A stretch of 64,000 nt of DNA from Larsenimonas rhizosphaerae. GTDB taxonomy: Bacteria > Pseudomonadota > Gammaproteobacteria > Pseudomonadales > Halomonadaceae. The DNA lies in the NCBI RefSeq assembly GCF_023700005.1, contig NZ_JAMLJK010000002.1, positions 351,110 to 415,109 on the forward strand, given 5' to 3'. Positions 21,693-36,423 of this stretch are shown in pieces. Made by a program: the position numbers and the translations under genes. Position 1 is the stretch's first letter, and each line of letters begins with the position of its first letter. The notes under the pieces are model-generated. The model made no database searches, had not been told where the DNA came from, and saw nothing but the letters and a program-made list of their open reading frames with translations.

Positions 21693-23150
21693 ATGAATCT
21701 GACAACTTCACATCTGATTGCGCTTTTGCCGCTGATGCTGGTTTGCGCAACGGTCGTCATCGTCATGCTGGCCGTGGCCTGGCGTCGAAACCACTTCATG
21801 AGTGCCACGTTGACGGTCATCGGACTCAATGCGGCCCTGCTGGCACTGATTCCGGCGGCTCAGGTGGCGCCGATTCAGGTGACGCCCCTGTTGATGGTCG
21901 ATCATTACAGCCTGTTTTACATGGGATTGATTCTGGTCGCGGCTCTGGCCTGTACGACGCTTGCCTACGCCTATCTTGAAACCCTGCCGGATCAGCGTGA
22001 CGAGTTTTACATGCTGCTTGGATGCTCCGTGGCCGGTGCTCTGGTATTGGTGGCCAGTCAGCATCTTACGTCGCTGTTCATCGGGCTGGAGCTGATGTCG
22101 GTGCCGTTGTATGGCCTATCCGGATACGCTTTCAAGGAGCGCACGTCGCTGGAGTCGGGCATCAAGTACATGGTGCTGTCAGCCATGGCCAGTGCCTTCC
22201 TGCTGTTCGGTATGGCGCTGTTGTATGCCGAGAGTGGCACCCTGTCCTTTACTGGTCTGGGGCAGCAGTTGAGCGCGGGCGGCCTGGCCAGCAACTGGGT
22301 CATTCTAGGGGTCGGCATGATGGTGGTCGGGCTGGGCTTCAAGCTGTCCATTGCGCCGTTTCACCTGTGGACACCGGATGTATACGAAGGAGCGCCGGCA
22401 CCGGTCTCCGCCTTTCTGGCTACTGTCAGCAAGGTGGCGGTGTTTGCAATGCTGATGCGGTTGTTCAGCCTGGCTCCGGCCACGGCGGATGGCTGGCTGC
22501 ATACCATCATTGCCGTACTGGCAGTGCTGTCGATGGTTGTCGGTAACCTTCTGGCCCTCATGCAGAGCAACCTCAAGCGGATCATCGGGTATTCCTCGAT
22601 TGCCCATCTGGGGTATCTGCTGACTGCGCTGGTAGCCAGTGACGGGCTGGCTCTGGAAGCCACGGCCGTGTATCTGGTGACCTATGTCGCGACGGTGCTG
22701 GGGGCCTTCGGAGTGATTACCCTGGTTTCAAGCCCGTATCGAGGTGCCGATGCCGGACTGTTGTACCACTATCGTGGCCTGTTCTGGCGCCGCCCTTACC
22801 TGACGGCCGTACTGACGGTCATGATGCTTTCGCTGGCAGGCATACCCATGACGGCCGGGTTTATCGGCAAGTTTTATGTGTTCAGTGTGGGGGTCGAGTC
22901 AAGCCTCTGGTGGCTTGTCGGGGGTGTGGTGCTGGGCAGTGCGCTGGGCCTTTACTATTACCTGCGCGTCATGGTGACGTTGTACCTGTCACCGGCCGAG
23001 CAGCCCGGGCGTGATGCACCTCATGACTGGGCGCAGCAGGTCGGGGGACTGATGGTGCTGGTGCTGGCAGTGCTGGTGCTGATCATGGGTGTTTACCCAC
23101 AACCGCTGATTGATCTGGCACAAATGGCAGGCCTTCAATTCCCGATCTGA
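21693..23150 (+). CDS. nuoN: NADH-quinone oxidoreductase subunit N (antiporter-like)
   Basis: 485 residues, 14 transmembrane helices. [16 protein letters not shown] holds the conserved Glu and [20 protein letters not shown] the conserved Lys and pump-family motif. Last gene of the operon, followed directly by a strong terminator. Confidence 0.97.
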   Translation: MNLTTSHLIALLPLMLVCATVVIVMLAVAWRRNHFMSATLTVIGLNAALLALIPAAQVAPIQVTPLLMVDHYSLFYMGLILVAALACTTLAYAYLETLPDQRDEFYMLLGCSVAGALVLVASQHLTSLFIGLELMSVPLYGLSGYAFKERTSLESGIKYMVLSAMASAFLLFGMALLYAESGTLSFTGLGQQLSAGGLASNWVILGVGMMVVGLGFKLSIAPFHLWTPDVYEGAPAPVSAFLATVSKVAVFAMLMRLFSLAPATADGWLHTIIAVLAVLSMVVGNLLALMQSNLKRIIGYSSIAHLGYLLTALVASDGLALEATAVYLVTYVATVLGAFGVITLVSSPYRGADAGLLYHYRGLFWRRPYLTAVLTVMMLSLAGIPMTAGFIGKFYVFSVGVESSLWWLVGGVVLGSALGLYYYLRVMVTLYLSPAEQPGRDAPHDWAQQVGGLMVLVLAVLVLIMGVYPQPLIDLAQMAGLQFPI

Positions 23151-23170
23151 TGGCTGTCTGCCATCATCAA

Positions 23171-23197
23171 GACGCCGCCCACAGGGGCGGCGTCTTT
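23171..23197 (+). terminator. intrinsic terminator of the nuo operon
   Basis: GACGCCGCCC (23171-23180) pairs with GGGCGGCGTC (23185-23194) around an ACAG loop, then TTT. It lies 20 bp after the nuoN stop and next to the end of the convergent lipoprotein gene. Confidence 0.85.
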
Positions 23198-24138
23198 CAT
23201 GGCGATGAAATATCCATGCAGGTCAGCAGGCTGGCCTGCCATCGACTGAAGTTATCATCACTCGTCATTAGATAGCGATTCTCACCGATCCGGGTCAGTC
23301 CTTCAAAGTTGTCCAGTAACCAGCCATCGCTGGAGTACAGGGTGGCCAGCGGGGAGACGGTCGTGCTGCCATCCTGTTCAAGATGAATTCGGCGCAGGGA
23401 GATGGCCAGTGGCCGCGGAGGAGCGAAGGCGCGCTCGATCGCCAGCAGATCATGCCCCAGCGGCGCCAGAGCGGTCAGACTGCTGCCTGAGATATCGGCC
23501 AGTTGATAGCGCCAGAGATGTCCCTGAAGATCAAACAGTCGCGTAGTGCGATCCGGCATGCCGGCCGGTGGACGCTCCAACCCGGAAATCACACCGAAAT
23601 CGGGATGATAGGTTACCGCTTCCAGTCCGCCATTGTAGCGGGTGCCCTCAAGGGCATCCGGGCGTATCGGTGGCCCGAGAGCGCGTCCTTCAAGTGAAAA
23701 CAGCTGTAGTCGATCATTGAGCTCCAGACCAATCAGCAGGGCTCTGCCGCCATGAAGCCTTGCCACCAGCGCCATGCCTTCGGCATCAGCCTGCTCGGTA
23801 GTCAGGGGCTTGCCATCGGTGTCGGTGAGGGGGACGGCACTGTCGATATCGAGCCCGGTCAGGTGATTGTTTTCATCAAATGACAATCGCCCCTGAAACA
23901 GGTAGCCGCGATCGGAAAGCAGATACAGGGTATGGGTATGGTCGTCGTAGGCCAGGTCCGACAGGCCGCCAACGCGAATGCCCCTGATGGCACTGTCTGA
24001 CAGGTTCAGTGCCCCGCACCAGTGAACCGAGGACGAGGGGTCAGCATTGCCGTTTCCCATGCTGACGGGACCGGCCAGGGTACAGCCACTCAGCAGCAGA
24101 CTGCCGGCAAGACTTGCGCGAAGCAGGTAGGGGGGCAT
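23197..24138 (-). CDS. phytase-like (esterase-like) domain lipoprotein
   Basis: Predicted 313 residues. It starts MPPYLLRASLAGSLLLSGC, a lipoprotein signal with lipobox LSGC (Cys19). The mature part has the beta-propeller repeats of the 'esterase-like activity of phytase' family (PF13449): GGLSDLAYDDHTHTLYLLSDRG, ADAEGMALV, NGGLEAVTYHPDFG and DNFEGLTRIGENRYLMTSDDN. The start at 24138 is chosen because AGGCGG lies 6 nt upstream and it gives a clean signal peptide; ATGs at 24144 and 24156 are alternatives. It is divergent from dapB, whose promoter overlaps its 5' end. Family function is not defined, and phytase activity should not be assumed. Confidence 0.8.
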   Translation of the reverse strand: MPPYLLRASLAGSLLLSGCTLAGPVSMGNGNADPSSSVHWCGALNLSDSAIRGIRVGGLSDLAYDDHTHTLYLLSDRGYLFQGRLSFDENNHLTGLDIDSAVPLTDTDGKPLTTEQADAEGMALVARLHGGRALLIGLELNDRLQLFSLEGRALGPPIRPDALEGTRYNGGLEAVTYHPDFGVISGLERPPAGMPDRTTRLFDLQGHLWRYQLADISGSSLTALAPLGHDLLAIERAFAPPRPLAISLRRIHLEQDGSTTVSPLATLYSSDGWLLDNFEGLTRIGENRYLMTSDDNFSRWQASLLTCMDISSP

Positions 24139-24164
24139 GGGCATCCGCCTGATCATGAGAATAA

Positions 24165-25019
<855 letters not shown>

Positions 25020-25109
25020 GAAGGTCGGGTAGCGTTGGTGCCATAAAAACGGTATCATCGGTCCAATTTGGCTGCGGTCAAGCCCGTTTAGCCAAGTGAT
25101 AATCAAAAG

Positions 25110-25150
25110 AAGCGGGATGAAACCTTTACTGGATTTCGTCCCGCTTTTTT
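25110..25150 (+). terminator. intrinsic terminator between dapB and carA (possible carA attenuator)
   Basis: AAGCGGGATGAAA (25110-25122) pairs with TTTCGTCCCGCTT (25134-25146), 13 bp with one G-U, around a 12-nt loop, followed by a run of six T (25145-25150). It ends dapB transcripts, and since it is 100 bp before carA it could also act as an attenuator in a carA leader. Confidence 0.8.
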
Positions 25151-25227
25151 GCGACCTGCAGGCCCGGCGCCACCATCATCGCCAGCAACGGCCGAACGCT
25201 GGCTTTGAGAGGGGCCCGGGCAACTGA
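25117..25227 (+). CDS. possible carA leader ORF (36 codons)
   Basis: An ATG inside the terminator stem opens a 36-codon frame ([20 protein letters not shown]...) ending at TGA 25225-25227, 23 bp before carA. Its second half contains a cluster of Arg and His codons (RRHHHRQQR). carA expression in bacteria responds to arginine and pyrimidines, so an Arg-rich leader overlapping a terminator is suggestive. However, no good ribosome-binding site is seen outside the stem, and the frame could be chance. Confidence 0.3.
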   Translation: MKPLLDFVPLFCDLQARRHHHRQQRPNAGFERGPGN

Positions 25228-25250
25228 TCAAGCCCTGGGAGGATGTTGCG

Positions 25251-26402
25251 TTGAAACCCGCGATACTGGCATTAGAAGATGGCACTGTATTTCACGGCAT
25301 ATCCATTGGCGCCGAAGGACAGACCAGTGGTGAAGTCGTTTTCAATACGGCGATGACCGGTTACCAGGAAATACTGACCGACCCCTCCTACTCCCGACAG
25401 ATCGTTACCCTGACCTACCCCCATATCGGCAATACCGGTATCAATGATGAAGATGTCGAGTCCGACCGCGTGTGTGCTGCCGGTCTGGTGATTCGTGACC
25501 TTCCGCGTCTGGCCAGTAACTTCAGAAGTGTCAGCAGCCTGGATGATTATCTGCGTGCCCAGAATATTCAGGGCATTGCCGACATCGATACCCGCAAGCT
25601 TACCCGTATCCTCAGGGACAAGGGCTCGCAAAACGGAGCCATTCTGGCGGGCAGTGAGGCAGAAGGTGACGACGCCGTTGAGCGTGCGCTGGAAGCTGCC
25701 CGGGCATTCCCGGGGCTCAAGGGGATGGATCTGGCCAGGGAGGCCAGTATTACCGAAGCTTTTGAATGGCATCAGGGGGAGTGGGCGCTCGGGCAGGGGT
25801 ATCTCGATGCAGCCGGGCTGGAACGTCCCCTGCACGTGGTGGCCTACGATTATGGAACCAAGTTCAATATCTTCCGCATGCTGACAAGCCGAGGCTGCCG
25901 GATTACGGTCGTGCCGGCGCAGACGCCTGCCGCTGAAGTGCTTGCCATGAATCCGGACGGCGTATTCCTGTCCAATGGGCCTGGTGACCCGGAGCCCTGT
26001 GATTATGCGATCAAGGCCATCGCCGACATTCTTGCTGCCCGCATACCCGTGTTCGGTATCTGTCTGGGGCACCAGTTGCTGGCACTCGCCAGTGGTGCGC
26101 GCACCATCAAGATGAGTCACGGCCATCACGGTGCCAACCACCCGGTGCAGGATCTGGACAGCGGTGTCGTCATGATCACCAGCCAGAATCATGGCTTTGC
26201 GGTGGATGAAGACAGCCTGCCGGACAATGTGCGTGCCACCCATCGGTCACTGTTCGATCAGACGCTGCAGGGCATCGAGCTGACCGACTGTCCGGCGTTC
26301 AGCTTTCAGGGACATCCGGAAGCCAGCCCCGGGCCGCATGATGTGGCGCCCCTGTTTGACCGCTTTGTGACGCGCATGATCGAACGCCGGTCAGCGGACT
26401 GA
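25251..26402 (+). CDS. carA: carbamoyl-phosphate synthase small (glutaminase) subunit
   Basis: 383 residues with a TTG start, supported by GGGAGGA (25237-25243) 7 nt upstream and by alignment of the N-terminus ([15 protein letters not shown]) with other CarA proteins. The N-terminal half is the CarA-specific domain; the C-terminal half is a class I glutamine amidotransferase with the nucleophile in [13 protein letters not shown] (Cys near 270) and His/Glu in [11 protein letters not shown]. It supplies ammonia to CarB for carbamoyl phosphate, used for arginine and pyrimidines. 45 bp before carB. Confidence 0.96.
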   Translation: MKPAILALEDGTVFHGISIGAEGQTSGEVVFNTAMTGYQEILTDPSYSRQIVTLTYPHIGNTGINDEDVESDRVCAAGLVIRDLPRLASNFRSVSSLDDYLRAQNIQGIADIDTRKLTRILRDKGSQNGAILAGSEAEGDDAVERALEAARAFPGLKGMDLAREASITEAFEWHQGEWALGQGYLDAAGLERPLHVVAYDYGTKFNIFRMLTSRGCRITVVPAQTPAAEVLAMNPDGVFLSNGPGDPEPCDYAIKAIADILAARIPVFGICLGHQLLALASGARTIKMSHGHHGANHPVQDLDSGVVMITSQNHGFAVDEDSLPDNVRATHRSLFDQTLQGIELTDCPAFSFQGHPEASPGPHDVAPLFDRFVTRMIERRSAD

Positions 26403-26447
26403 TTACGCCCTTCGCCTTACTATTCACGGTTTTTCGCGGACACTGTC

Positions 26448-29673
<3,226 letters not shown>

Positions 29674-29681
<8 letters not shown>

Positions 29682-30150
29682 GTTTCCCATGACGGTGGAG
29701 GGCGAGCGCGCCCTCCGGGAAGAGCTGGACCATTTGAAGTCCGTCGAGCGACCCACGGTAATTGCTGCGATTGCCGAAGCACGTGAGCACGGCGATCTGA
29801 AGGAAAATGCCGAATATCATGCTGCACGCGAGCAGCAGGGATTTATCGAAGGTCGGATTCAGGAGATTGAATCCAAGCTGTCGGCGAGTCAGGTCATTGA
29901 TGTCAAAAAGGTTACCAACACCGGCAAGGTGATCTTTGGTGTGACCGTGGGGTTGATGAATCTCGATACTGATGAAGAGGTTCGTTATCAGATCGTGGGT
30001 GAAGACGAGGCGGACATCAAAAAGGGCCGCATTTCCGTTACTTCACCGATCGCGCGTGCGTTGATCGGCAAGGAAGAAGGGGATGTGGTCAATGTTCGGA
30101 CGCCAGGTGGTGACGTCGAGTATGAGATAAGCGAAGTCGAGCATCTCTGA
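29674..30150 (+). CDS. greA: transcript cleavage factor GreA
   Basis: 158 residues. N-terminal coiled coil (about 10-75) with the acidic tip [21 protein letters not shown], which reaches the RNA polymerase active site, and a C-terminal FKBP-like domain ending [16 protein letters not shown]. It stimulates cleavage of backtracked transcripts. Starts inside the last codons of carB (ATGACTAG), as in many proteobacteria. Confidence 0.97.
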
Positions 30151-30170
30151 TCGGCAAGTGCGTGCTGTAA

Positions 30171-30197
30171 AAAAGCCCCGGTAAACGGGGCTTTTTT
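30171..30197. terminator. bidirectional terminator between greA and yhbY
   Basis: AAAAGCCCCG (30171-30180) pairs with CGGGGCTTTT (30186-30195), 5-nt loop. A-run on the left and T-run on the right make it work for both convergent genes. Confidence 0.9.
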
Positions 30198-30198
30198 G

Positions 30199-30519
30199 CT
30201 ACCGGCGCTTGTCGCTGGTGCGTACCACATTTGAAAGCTTTGGCTTGGCATCGGGATTGCGGCGATAGAGCAATGCCATCTTGCCGATAGTTTGCACCAG
30301 TTCGGCCTTTGCTGTTTTACTCAGGCTTTCGAGGATCTCGCGACGTGCATCGCGGTCATTGACGGCCACCTTGATCTTGATCAGTTCGTGGTCGGAAAGG
30401 GCGCGATCCAGTTCGGCCTGGACACCTTCGCTGACTCCGTTCTCGGAGACCAGAACGACCGGGTTCAGGTGATGGCCGATGCTGCGAAAGCTTTTCTTTT
30501 GTGCCGCTGTCAGGCTCAT
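30199..30519 (-). CDS. yhbY: ribosome-assembly RNA-binding protein YhbY (CRS1-YhbY domain)
   Basis: 106 residues. It has the single CRM domain: LNPVVLVSENGVSEGV (Gly-rich turn), the helix ELDRALSDHELIKIKV, and QTIGKMALLYRR near the end. E. coli YhbY associates with pre-50S particles. It is divergent from rlmE with a 127-bp gap, as in E. coli, where yhbY also neighbours rlmE-ftsH. Confidence 0.93.
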   Translation of the reverse strand: MSLTAAQKKSFRSIGHHLNPVVLVSENGVSEGVQAELDRALSDHELIKIKVAVNDRDARREILESLSKTAKAELVQTIGKMALLYRRNPDAKPKLSNVVRTSDKRR

Positions 30520-30646
30520 GATATCTTCTTTACTCGCATTTAACGTCAGTTGATAGGCATTTTGCGTCTATTCTACGCTAGTCACCCGGACTCTAGCCAA
30601 TGATCCTGTTCGGCGTGATCATCAGGACCCCCATGCAGGAAAAATC

Positions 30647-31288
30647 GTGAAACGATCCAAGTCAAGTGCCGGCTGGCTCAAGGAGCATTTTGATGATGCC
30701 TATGTGCAGCGCTCCCAGCAGGACGGTTACCGTAGTCGTGCCAGCTACAAGTTGTTGGAAGTAGATGAAAAGGACAGGCTGCTGGCGCCGGGGATGACCG
30801 TCGTGGATCTAGGGGCTGCACCTGGCAGCTGGAGTCAGATCGCCGCCGAGCGTGTTGGTTCGTCGGGAACGGTTATTGCCACCGATATTCTAGAGATGGA
30901 CGGTCTGGCCGATGTAACCTTCATTAAGGGAGATTTCACGGAGAGTGACGTCTTCGATGCTATCATGGCAGAGATAGGGCGTCGGCCTGTGGATCTTGTC
31001 CTGTCCGACATGGCGCCAAACATGAGTGGCCAGGCGGCCGTCGATCAGCCTCAGGCCATGTACCTCGTCGAGCTGGCGCTGGACATGGCGACGCAGGTGC
31101 TGTCTCCCGGCGGACACTTTCTCGTCAAGGCGTTTCAGGGCGAAGGGTTTGATCAGTATCTGCAGGAAATGAGAAAGCATTTTACCAAGGTGGTGACGCG
31201 CAAGCCCAAGGCGTCACGAGCGCGCTCCCGAGAGGTTTATCTGCTCGGAAGAGAATTTCGTACCCAGGCTTGCAACGATACTCCTTAG
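30647..31288 (+). CDS. rlmE: 23S rRNA 2'-O-ribose U2552 methyltransferase
   Basis: 213 residues, GTG start preceded by AGGAAAA. The SAM-binding [13 protein letters not shown] and the catalytic K-D-K-E set (Lys in SYKLLE, Asp in SDMAPNMSG, Lys in [10 protein letters not shown], Glu in REVYLL) identify RlmE/RrmJ/FtsJ, which methylates the A-loop U2552 late in 50S assembly. Followed by ftsH. Confidence 0.96.
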   Translation: MKRSKSSAGWLKEHFDDAYVQRSQQDGYRSRASYKLLEVDEKDRLLAPGMTVVDLGAAPGSWSQIAAERVGSSGTVIATDILEMDGLADVTFIKGDFTESDVFDAIMAEIGRRPVDLVLSDMAPNMSGQAAVDQPQAMYLVELALDMATQVLSPGGHFLVKAFQGEGFDQYLQEMRKHFTKVVTRKPKASRARSREVYLLGREFRTQACNDTP

Positions 31289-31356
31289 CCCTCACCTTGA
31301 AGGGACGGGTGCTTGAGTTGATCGAGCCGTTGGAATGACGTAATGAGGGTGATCCC

Positions 31357-33330
31357 TTGAACGATATGGCTAAGAATTTGATTTTATGGTTGATCATCGC
31401 GGCAGTGCTGCTGACGGTGTTCAACAATTTCAGCGTCGATAATGCGCCGCAATCGATGAACTATTCCCAGTTCGTCGAGCAGGTCCAGAAAGACCAGGTC
31501 CGGCAGGTTACCATTGATGGATTTACCATCCGTGGTGAGCGTGAGGACGGTTCTTCCTTCCAGACCATACGGCCTGCAGTGCAGGACCCCAAACTCATCG
31601 ATGACCTGTTGAGCCATAATGTTGTCATTCAGGGCAAGAAACCCGAAGAGCAGAGCATCTGGTCGCGGCTGCTGATCGCAAGCTTCCCGATTCTTATCAT
31701 TCTGGCCATCTTCCTGTTTTTCATGCGGCAGATGCAGGGTGGTGGTGCCGGAAAGGGCGGGCCGATGAGTTTCGGCAAGTCCAAGGCCAAGCTACTGTCT
31801 CAGGATCAGATCAAGACCACCTTCAAGGACGTCGCTGGCTGCGATGAAGCCAAGGAAGAAGTGGAAGAGCTGGTCGATTACCTGAAGGATCCTTCCAAGT
31901 TTCAGCGTCTCGGTGGTCAGATCCCCCGTGGTGTACTGATGGCCGGTCCTCCGGGAACGGGCAAGACACTGCTGGCCAAGGCCATTGCAGGTGAGGCCAA
32001 GGTACCTTTCTTTACCATTTCAGGGTCGGATTTCGTCGAGATGTTCGTGGGTGTTGGTGCATCACGCGTGCGGGACATGTTCGAACAGGCCAAGAAGCAA
32101 TCTCCATGCATTATTTTCATCGATGAGATCGATGCGGTAGGCCGCTCACGTGGCTCCGGTATGGGGGGTGGTCATGATGAGCGTGAGCAGACACTCAACC
32201 AGTTGCTGGTCGAGATGGATGGTTTTGATCCCAATGACGGTGTGATCGTGATTGCCGCGACCAACCGTCCTGACGTACTGGACCCTGCACTGTTGCGCCC
32301 CGGCCGTTTTGATCGTCAGGTTACGGTAGGGCTTCCGGATATTCGCGGGCGTGAGCATATCCTCAATGTGCATTTGCGCAAGGTGCCGCTGGGTGATGAT
32401 GTCAGGCCCGAGTTGATCGCGCGAGGGACGCCAGGGTTTTCTGGTGCCGATCTCGCCAACGTGGTGAACGAAGCGGCCCTCTTTGCTGCTCGCCGCGACC
32501 GCCGTCTGGTATCGATGGAAGAGCTTGAGTCTGCCAAGGACAAGATCATGATGGGCGCCGAACGTCGTTCCATGGTGATGTCCGAGAAGGAAAAGCGTAA
32601 TACGGCCTACCATGAAGCGGGTCACGCGATCATCGGGCTTCTGATGCCGGAGCATGACCCTGTTTACAAGGTCACCATCATTCCTCGCGGGCGCGCTCTG
32701 GGTGTCACCATGTTCCTGCCCAGTGAGGATCGGTACAGTCTCACGCGTCAGCAGATCATCAGTCAGCTCTGCTCCCTCTTTGGTGGTCGTATCGCCGAGG
32801 AAATGACGCTTGGGCCCAACGGTGTGACCACCGGTGCGTCCAACGACATCAAGCGTGCAACCGAGCTGGCTCATAACATGGTTGCCAAGTGGGGTCTGTC
32901 GGACGAAATGGGCCCGCTGATGTATGACGAAGACGAATCTCACCAGTTCCTGGGTGGGCCAGGCGGCGGTGCCGGCGGTCGTTTCAGTTCTGCCGAGACG
33001 GCTTCTCGGCTGGACAAGGAAGTACGTCGTATCATCGACGACTGCTACAAGCATGCCAAGCAGTTGCTGGAAGACAATCGTGACAAGCTTGATATGATGT
33101 CTGATGCGCTGGTGCAGTATGAAACAATTGATACTGCGCAGATCAAGGACATCATGGAGGGGCGCTATCCTCAGCCACCCAAGGACTGGAATGATCATGG
33201 TCCCGCTGGTGGTACGCCTTCCAGTACGGGAGGCTTGCCGGACAGTGATCCTGACGCAAGCCCGGATCAGGATGACGATGATGTTCGTCGTCGTCCCTCG
33301 GATCCGCTGGGTGGCCCTGCAGGCCACTAG
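31357..33330 (+). CDS. ftsH: ATP-dependent zinc metalloprotease FtsH
   Basis: 657 residues. Two transmembrane helices (about 6-24 and 100-120) flank a periplasmic domain. The AAA module has Walker A GPPGTGKT and Walker B FIDEID, with the second region of homology following; the zinc site is HEAGHA. The C-terminal 60 residues are a low-complexity Pro/Gly/Ser/Asp tail. Start: TTG at 31357 has GAGGGT 6 nt upstream, while the ATG at 31366 (MAKNLILWL) matches E. coli; either is possible. It degrades membrane proteins and regulators such as LpxC and sigma-32. Confidence 0.97.
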   Translation: MNDMAKNLILWLIIAAVLLTVFNNFSVDNAPQSMNYSQFVEQVQKDQVRQVTIDGFTIRGEREDGSSFQTIRPAVQDPKLIDDLLSHNVVIQGKKPEEQSIWSRLLIASFPILIILAIFLFFMRQMQGGGAGKGGPMSFGKSKAKLLSQDQIKTTFKDVAGCDEAKEEVEELVDYLKDPSKFQRLGGQIPRGVLMAGPPGTGKTLLAKAIAGEAKVPFFTISGSDFVEMFVGVGASRVRDMFEQAKKQSPCIIFIDEIDAVGRSRGSGMGGGHDEREQTLNQLLVEMDGFDPNDGVIVIAATNRPDVLDPALLRPGRFDRQVTVGLPDIRGREHILNVHLRKVPLGDDVRPELIARGTPGFSGADLANVVNEAALFAARRDRRLVSMEELESAKDKIMMGAERRSMVMSEKEKRNTAYHEAGHAIIGLLMPEHDPVYKVTIIPRGRALGVTMFLPSEDRYSLTRQQIISQLCSLFGGRIAEEMTLGPNGVTTGASNDIKRATELAHNMVAKWGLSDEMGPLMYDEDESHQFLGGPGGGAGGRFSSAETASRLDKEVRRIIDDCYKHAKQLLEDNRDKLDMMSDALVQYETIDTAQIKDIMEGRYPQPPKDWNDHGPAGGTPSSTGGLPDSDPDASPDQDDDDVRRRPSDPLGGPAGH

Positions 33331-33334
33331 TCCG

Positions 33335-33360
33335 AAAGGCCGCTCTCGAGCGGCCTTTTT
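33335..33360 (+). terminator. intrinsic terminator after ftsH
   Basis: GGCCGCTC (33338-33345) and GAGCGGCC (33348-33355) form the stem, extended by AAA/TTT, followed by TTTTT. Very tight 2-nt loop. Confidence 0.85.
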
Positions 33361-33404
33361 GCTTGTCGTTTACCCTTCAATTCTCCTGTTCTGTGGAACC
33401 ATTG

Positions 33405-34253
33405 ATGAGCTCATCTTCTTCTCTGGCGTGTGGTCGCCACTGCCTTGATATGTCTTCGCCGGTCATCATGGGGGTGCTGAATGTCACGCCTGATTCCTTT
33501 TCAGATGGTGGAAGGTTCACGACGGTAGAGCGGGCATTGCGTCAGGCTGACGCCATGCTGGCCGAAGGTGCCGGTATTATCGACCTTGGTGGAGAGTCAA
33601 CCCGTCCTGGTGCAGCGGTTGTCAGTACGCAGGAGGAGATGGACCGCGTTCTTCCCGTGGTAGAGCGGCTGGTAGCCGAGTTTGATTGCCTGGTGTCACT
33701 TGATACCAGTACGTCTGAAGTGATGGCGGAGGGCGCGGCCTGTGGCGCATCGTTGATCAATGATGTGCGATCGCTTTCTCGTCCGGGAGCACTTGAGGCC
33801 GCTGCTGCCACCGGATTGCCGGTGTGTCTGATGCACATGCGTGGCGAGCCTTCTACCATGCAACAGCATGTCGACTACGATGTGCCTATCGAAGAAGAGG
33901 TTGCCCGGTTTCTTGAAGGTCGCATTGCTACCTGTGAGCAGGCGGGTATTTCGCGGGAACGTATTATACTCGATCCCGGGTTTGGCTTTGCCAAGACGAT
34001 TGAGCATAATCTTCGGCTGATGAATCGATTAGACTATCTGGCTGACTTTTCCCTGCCCTTGCTGGTTGGGGTTTCTCGCAAGAGCATGATTGGCAAGGCA
34101 CTTGGGCGGGAAGTGACTGATCGGCTCCCCGGCGGGCTGGCTCTGGCCAGTATTGCCGTGATGAAGGGTGCCGGAATTATACGAACACATGACGTGGCTC
34201 CGACCGTTGACGCCGTCAATATGGCTCGGGCCGTGCTTAAGGAAGGCGCTTAA
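33405..34253 (+). CDS. folP: dihydropteroate synthase
   Basis: 282 residues from the ATG at 33405 (same length as E. coli FolP). Motifs: [17 protein letters not shown] (pterin/pyrophosphate site), [16 protein letters not shown], and the C-terminal RTHDV. It condenses p-aminobenzoate with the pterin pyrophosphate in folate synthesis; sulfonamide target. An in-frame TTG at 33363 lies in the ftsH terminator tail and is unlikely. The stop TAA shares one base with the glmM ATG. Confidence 0.95.
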   Translation: MSSSSSLACGRHCLDMSSPVIMGVLNVTPDSFSDGGRFTTVERALRQADAMLAEGAGIIDLGGESTRPGAAVVSTQEEMDRVLPVVERLVAEFDCLVSLDTSTSEVMAEGAACGASLINDVRSLSRPGALEAAAATGLPVCLMHMRGEPSTMQQHVDYDVPIEEEVARFLEGRIATCEQAGISRERIILDPGFGFAKTIEHNLRLMNRLDYLADFSLPLLVGVSRKSMIGKALGREVTDRLPGGLALASIAVMKGAGIIRTHDVAPTVDAVNMARAVLKEGA

Positions 34254-35602
34254 TGGCTAGACAATATTTTGGAACCGATGGCATTCGCGGCACAGTTGGC
34301 GAATCACCGATTACAGCCGATTTCGTATTGAAGCTGGGGTGGGCCGCTGGACGGGTTTTTGCCAAGCAGGGACGTTCCAGAGTAATCATAGGCAAGGATA
34401 CCCGGATTTCGGGATACATGTTCGAGTCTGCCCTTGAGGCTGGTTTTTCGGCGGCGGGAGTTGATGTGCTTCTGCTGGGGCCGATGCCTACGCCGGGTAT
34501 CGCCTACCTGACGCGTACCTTCCATGCAGCCGCCGGCGTAGTTATCAGTGCGTCTCATAACCCTTTCCAGGACAACGGCATCAAGTTCTTCTCGAGCGAG
34601 GGAACCAAGCTGCCGGACGATGTTGAGAGCGAAATCGAGGCGGCGCTTGAGTTACCGCTTGAAACGGTTGGGCCTGCTCAACTGGGCAAGGTAACTCGCG
34701 TCGGTGATGCGGCAGGTCGTTATATCGAATTCTGCAAATCAACTGTTCCTGGCCGGTTCGGCCTTCATGGCATGAGTATCGTAGTGGATTGCGCGCACGG
34801 CGCTACCTACCACATTGCTCCGAATGTCCTTCGTGAACTGGGTGCTGACGTTACGGTCATCGGTGCTTCTCCGGACGGCCTGAATATCAACAAGGATGTG
34901 GGTTCTACCCATCCTCGCGCCCTGCAGGCCAAGGTGCTTGAGACCGGGGCTGACCTGGGTGTCGCCTTCGATGGTGACGGTGATCGTCTTATCATGGTCG
35001 ATAGTCGTGGTCAGGTCGTTGATGGGGACCAGCTGCTTTACATCATTGCGAAGGACCGTCTTGACCGCAAGGTGCTTAACGGCGGTGTTGTGGGTACATT
35101 GATGTCCAACTTCGGTCTGGCAGCTGCCTTCGAAAAGCTGGGTGTTCCGTTCGAGCGTGCGAAAGTAGGCGATCGCTATGTGCTGGAGCGCATGAGGGCC
35201 AACGACTGGCTACTGGGTGGTGAGTCTTCCGGCCATCTGATCTGCGGGCATGTACAAAGTACCGGTGATGGTGTGGTATCTGCGCTTCAGGTACTGGCTG
35301 TCATGCAGCAGCGTGGCAAGACGCTGGAGCAGCTGCTCTCGAACCTTGAAATGACACCTCAGGCTCTGGTCAATGTTCGCCTTGTACCGGGTGTGGACAA
35401 GGAGGTCTTGATGACCTCTGATGCAGTTACCAGTGCCGTGGCCGAAGTCGAGCACGAGCTTGGCGATGAAGGGCGAGTGCTGTTGCGACCCTCAGGAACC
35501 GAGCCATTGATTCGCGTCATGGTGGAAGGGCGCCCGCGTTTTGATGTGAACTCCATGGCGGAACGTATAGCCAGCGCACTGAAGGCAGCGCTGGAAGGCT
35601 AG
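34253..35602 (+). CDS. glmM: phosphoglucosamine mutase
   Basis: 449 residues. The phosphoserine loop [14 protein letters not shown] places the catalytic Ser at 101; DGDGDR binds Mg2+, the sugar-binding GGEXSGH loop appears as GGESSGH, and [12 protein letters not shown] forms the phosphate site. It converts glucosamine-6-phosphate to glucosamine-1-phosphate for cell-wall precursors. Coupled to folP by a 1-nt overlap, as in E. coli. Confidence 0.97.
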   Translation: MARQYFGTDGIRGTVGESPITADFVLKLGWAAGRVFAKQGRSRVIIGKDTRISGYMFESALEAGFSAAGVDVLLLGPMPTPGIAYLTRTFHAAAGVVISASHNPFQDNGIKFFSSEGTKLPDDVESEIEAALELPLETVGPAQLGKVTRVGDAAGRYIEFCKSTVPGRFGLHGMSIVVDCAHGATYHIAPNVLRELGADVTVIGASPDGLNINKDVGSTHPRALQAKVLETGADLGVAFDGDGDRLIMVDSRGQVVDGDQLLYIIAKDRLDRKVLNGGVVGTLMSNFGLAAAFEKLGVPFERAKVGDRYVLERMRANDWLLGGESSGHLICGHVQSTGDGVVSALQVLAVMQQRGKTLEQLLSNLEMTPQALVNVRLVPGVDKEVLMTSDAVTSAVAEVEHELGDEGRVLLRPSGTEPLIRVMVEGRPRFDVNSMAERIASALKAALEG

Positions 35603-35666
35603 GCTAACAAGTTGTATTCCTGAACTTGCTCTATTACCATCCACAACCACCTTCAAGGGGGTAGTC

Positions 35667-36419
35667 ATGCGTATTCCGCTGATTGCGGGTAACTGGAAGA
35701 TGAACGGGTCTCTGGCCTTGCTCGAGGACTTTGGCAACGCCTTTGCGCGTACGGAATCCTTATCGAAGGCAATCGAGATTGTCATCATTCCACCCTTCCC
35801 GTATCTGGCCAATGCAGATGAAGCCTTTGAAGGAACATTGGTCCAGATTGGTGCTCAAACACTTTATTCCGAAAACAGTGGTGCGTTCACGGGTGAAGTT
35901 TCCGCGAGCATGCTGAAGGAGTTTGGTGTGCATTTTGTTCTGGTCGGGCATTCCGAGCGGCGCACTCTCTTCAGTGAAGATGATGCGGCAGTGCTTGCAC
36001 GTACAAGGCAGGCGCTGGAGGCCGGCATTACGCCCGTACTTTGCGTGGGTGAAACGCTCGAAGAGCGCGATGCCGGTCGTATCGATGACATCGTTCTGGG
36101 CCAGGTTGCTGCTGTGCTGGATGGATTGACCGAGGCCGAGCGTCAGAAGCTGGTTATTGCCTATGAGCCTGTATGGGCCATTGGCACCGGCCGAACGGCT
36201 ACACCGGAACAGGCGCAGCAGGTGCACGCGGCCATCAGGGCGCGTCTTCGCACGTATTCAGAATCACTGGCCGATGACATGCGCCTCCTTTATGGAGGGA
36301 GCATGAAACCATCCAATGCAGACGAGCTTCTTGCTCAGCCTGATATTGATGGCGGCCTGATCGGGGGAGCTTCCCTGAAACCGGAAGACTTTATAGCCAT
36401 TTGTCACGCTGCAGGTTGA
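35667..36419 (+). CDS. tpiA: triosephosphate isomerase
   Basis: 250 residues. GNWKMNGS (Lys11), LVGHSERR with the catalytic His, [14 protein letters not shown] with the catalytic Glu and lid loop, and [11 protein letters not shown] phosphate binding. Glycolytic enzyme. Position between glmM and secG is the Pseudomonas-type arrangement. Only 4 bp separate it from secG. Confidence 0.97.
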   Translation: MRIPLIAGNWKMNGSLALLEDFGNAFARTESLSKAIEIVIIPPFPYLANADEAFEGTLVQIGAQTLYSENSGAFTGEVSASMLKEFGVHFVLVGHSERRTLFSEDDAAVLARTRQALEAGITPVLCVGETLEERDAGRIDDIVLGQVAAVLDGLTEAERQKLVIAYEPVWAIGTGRTATPEQAQQVHAAIRARLRTYSESLADDMRLLYGGSMKPSNADELLAQPDIDGGLIGGASLKPEDFIAICHAAG

Positions 36420-36423
36420 ACTA

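Noticed and set aside
30600..30646. CCCCATGC as a sigma-32 -10 box for rlmE-ftsH
   Set aside because: No CTTGAA-type -35 at the right distance, and it lies too close to the GTG start.
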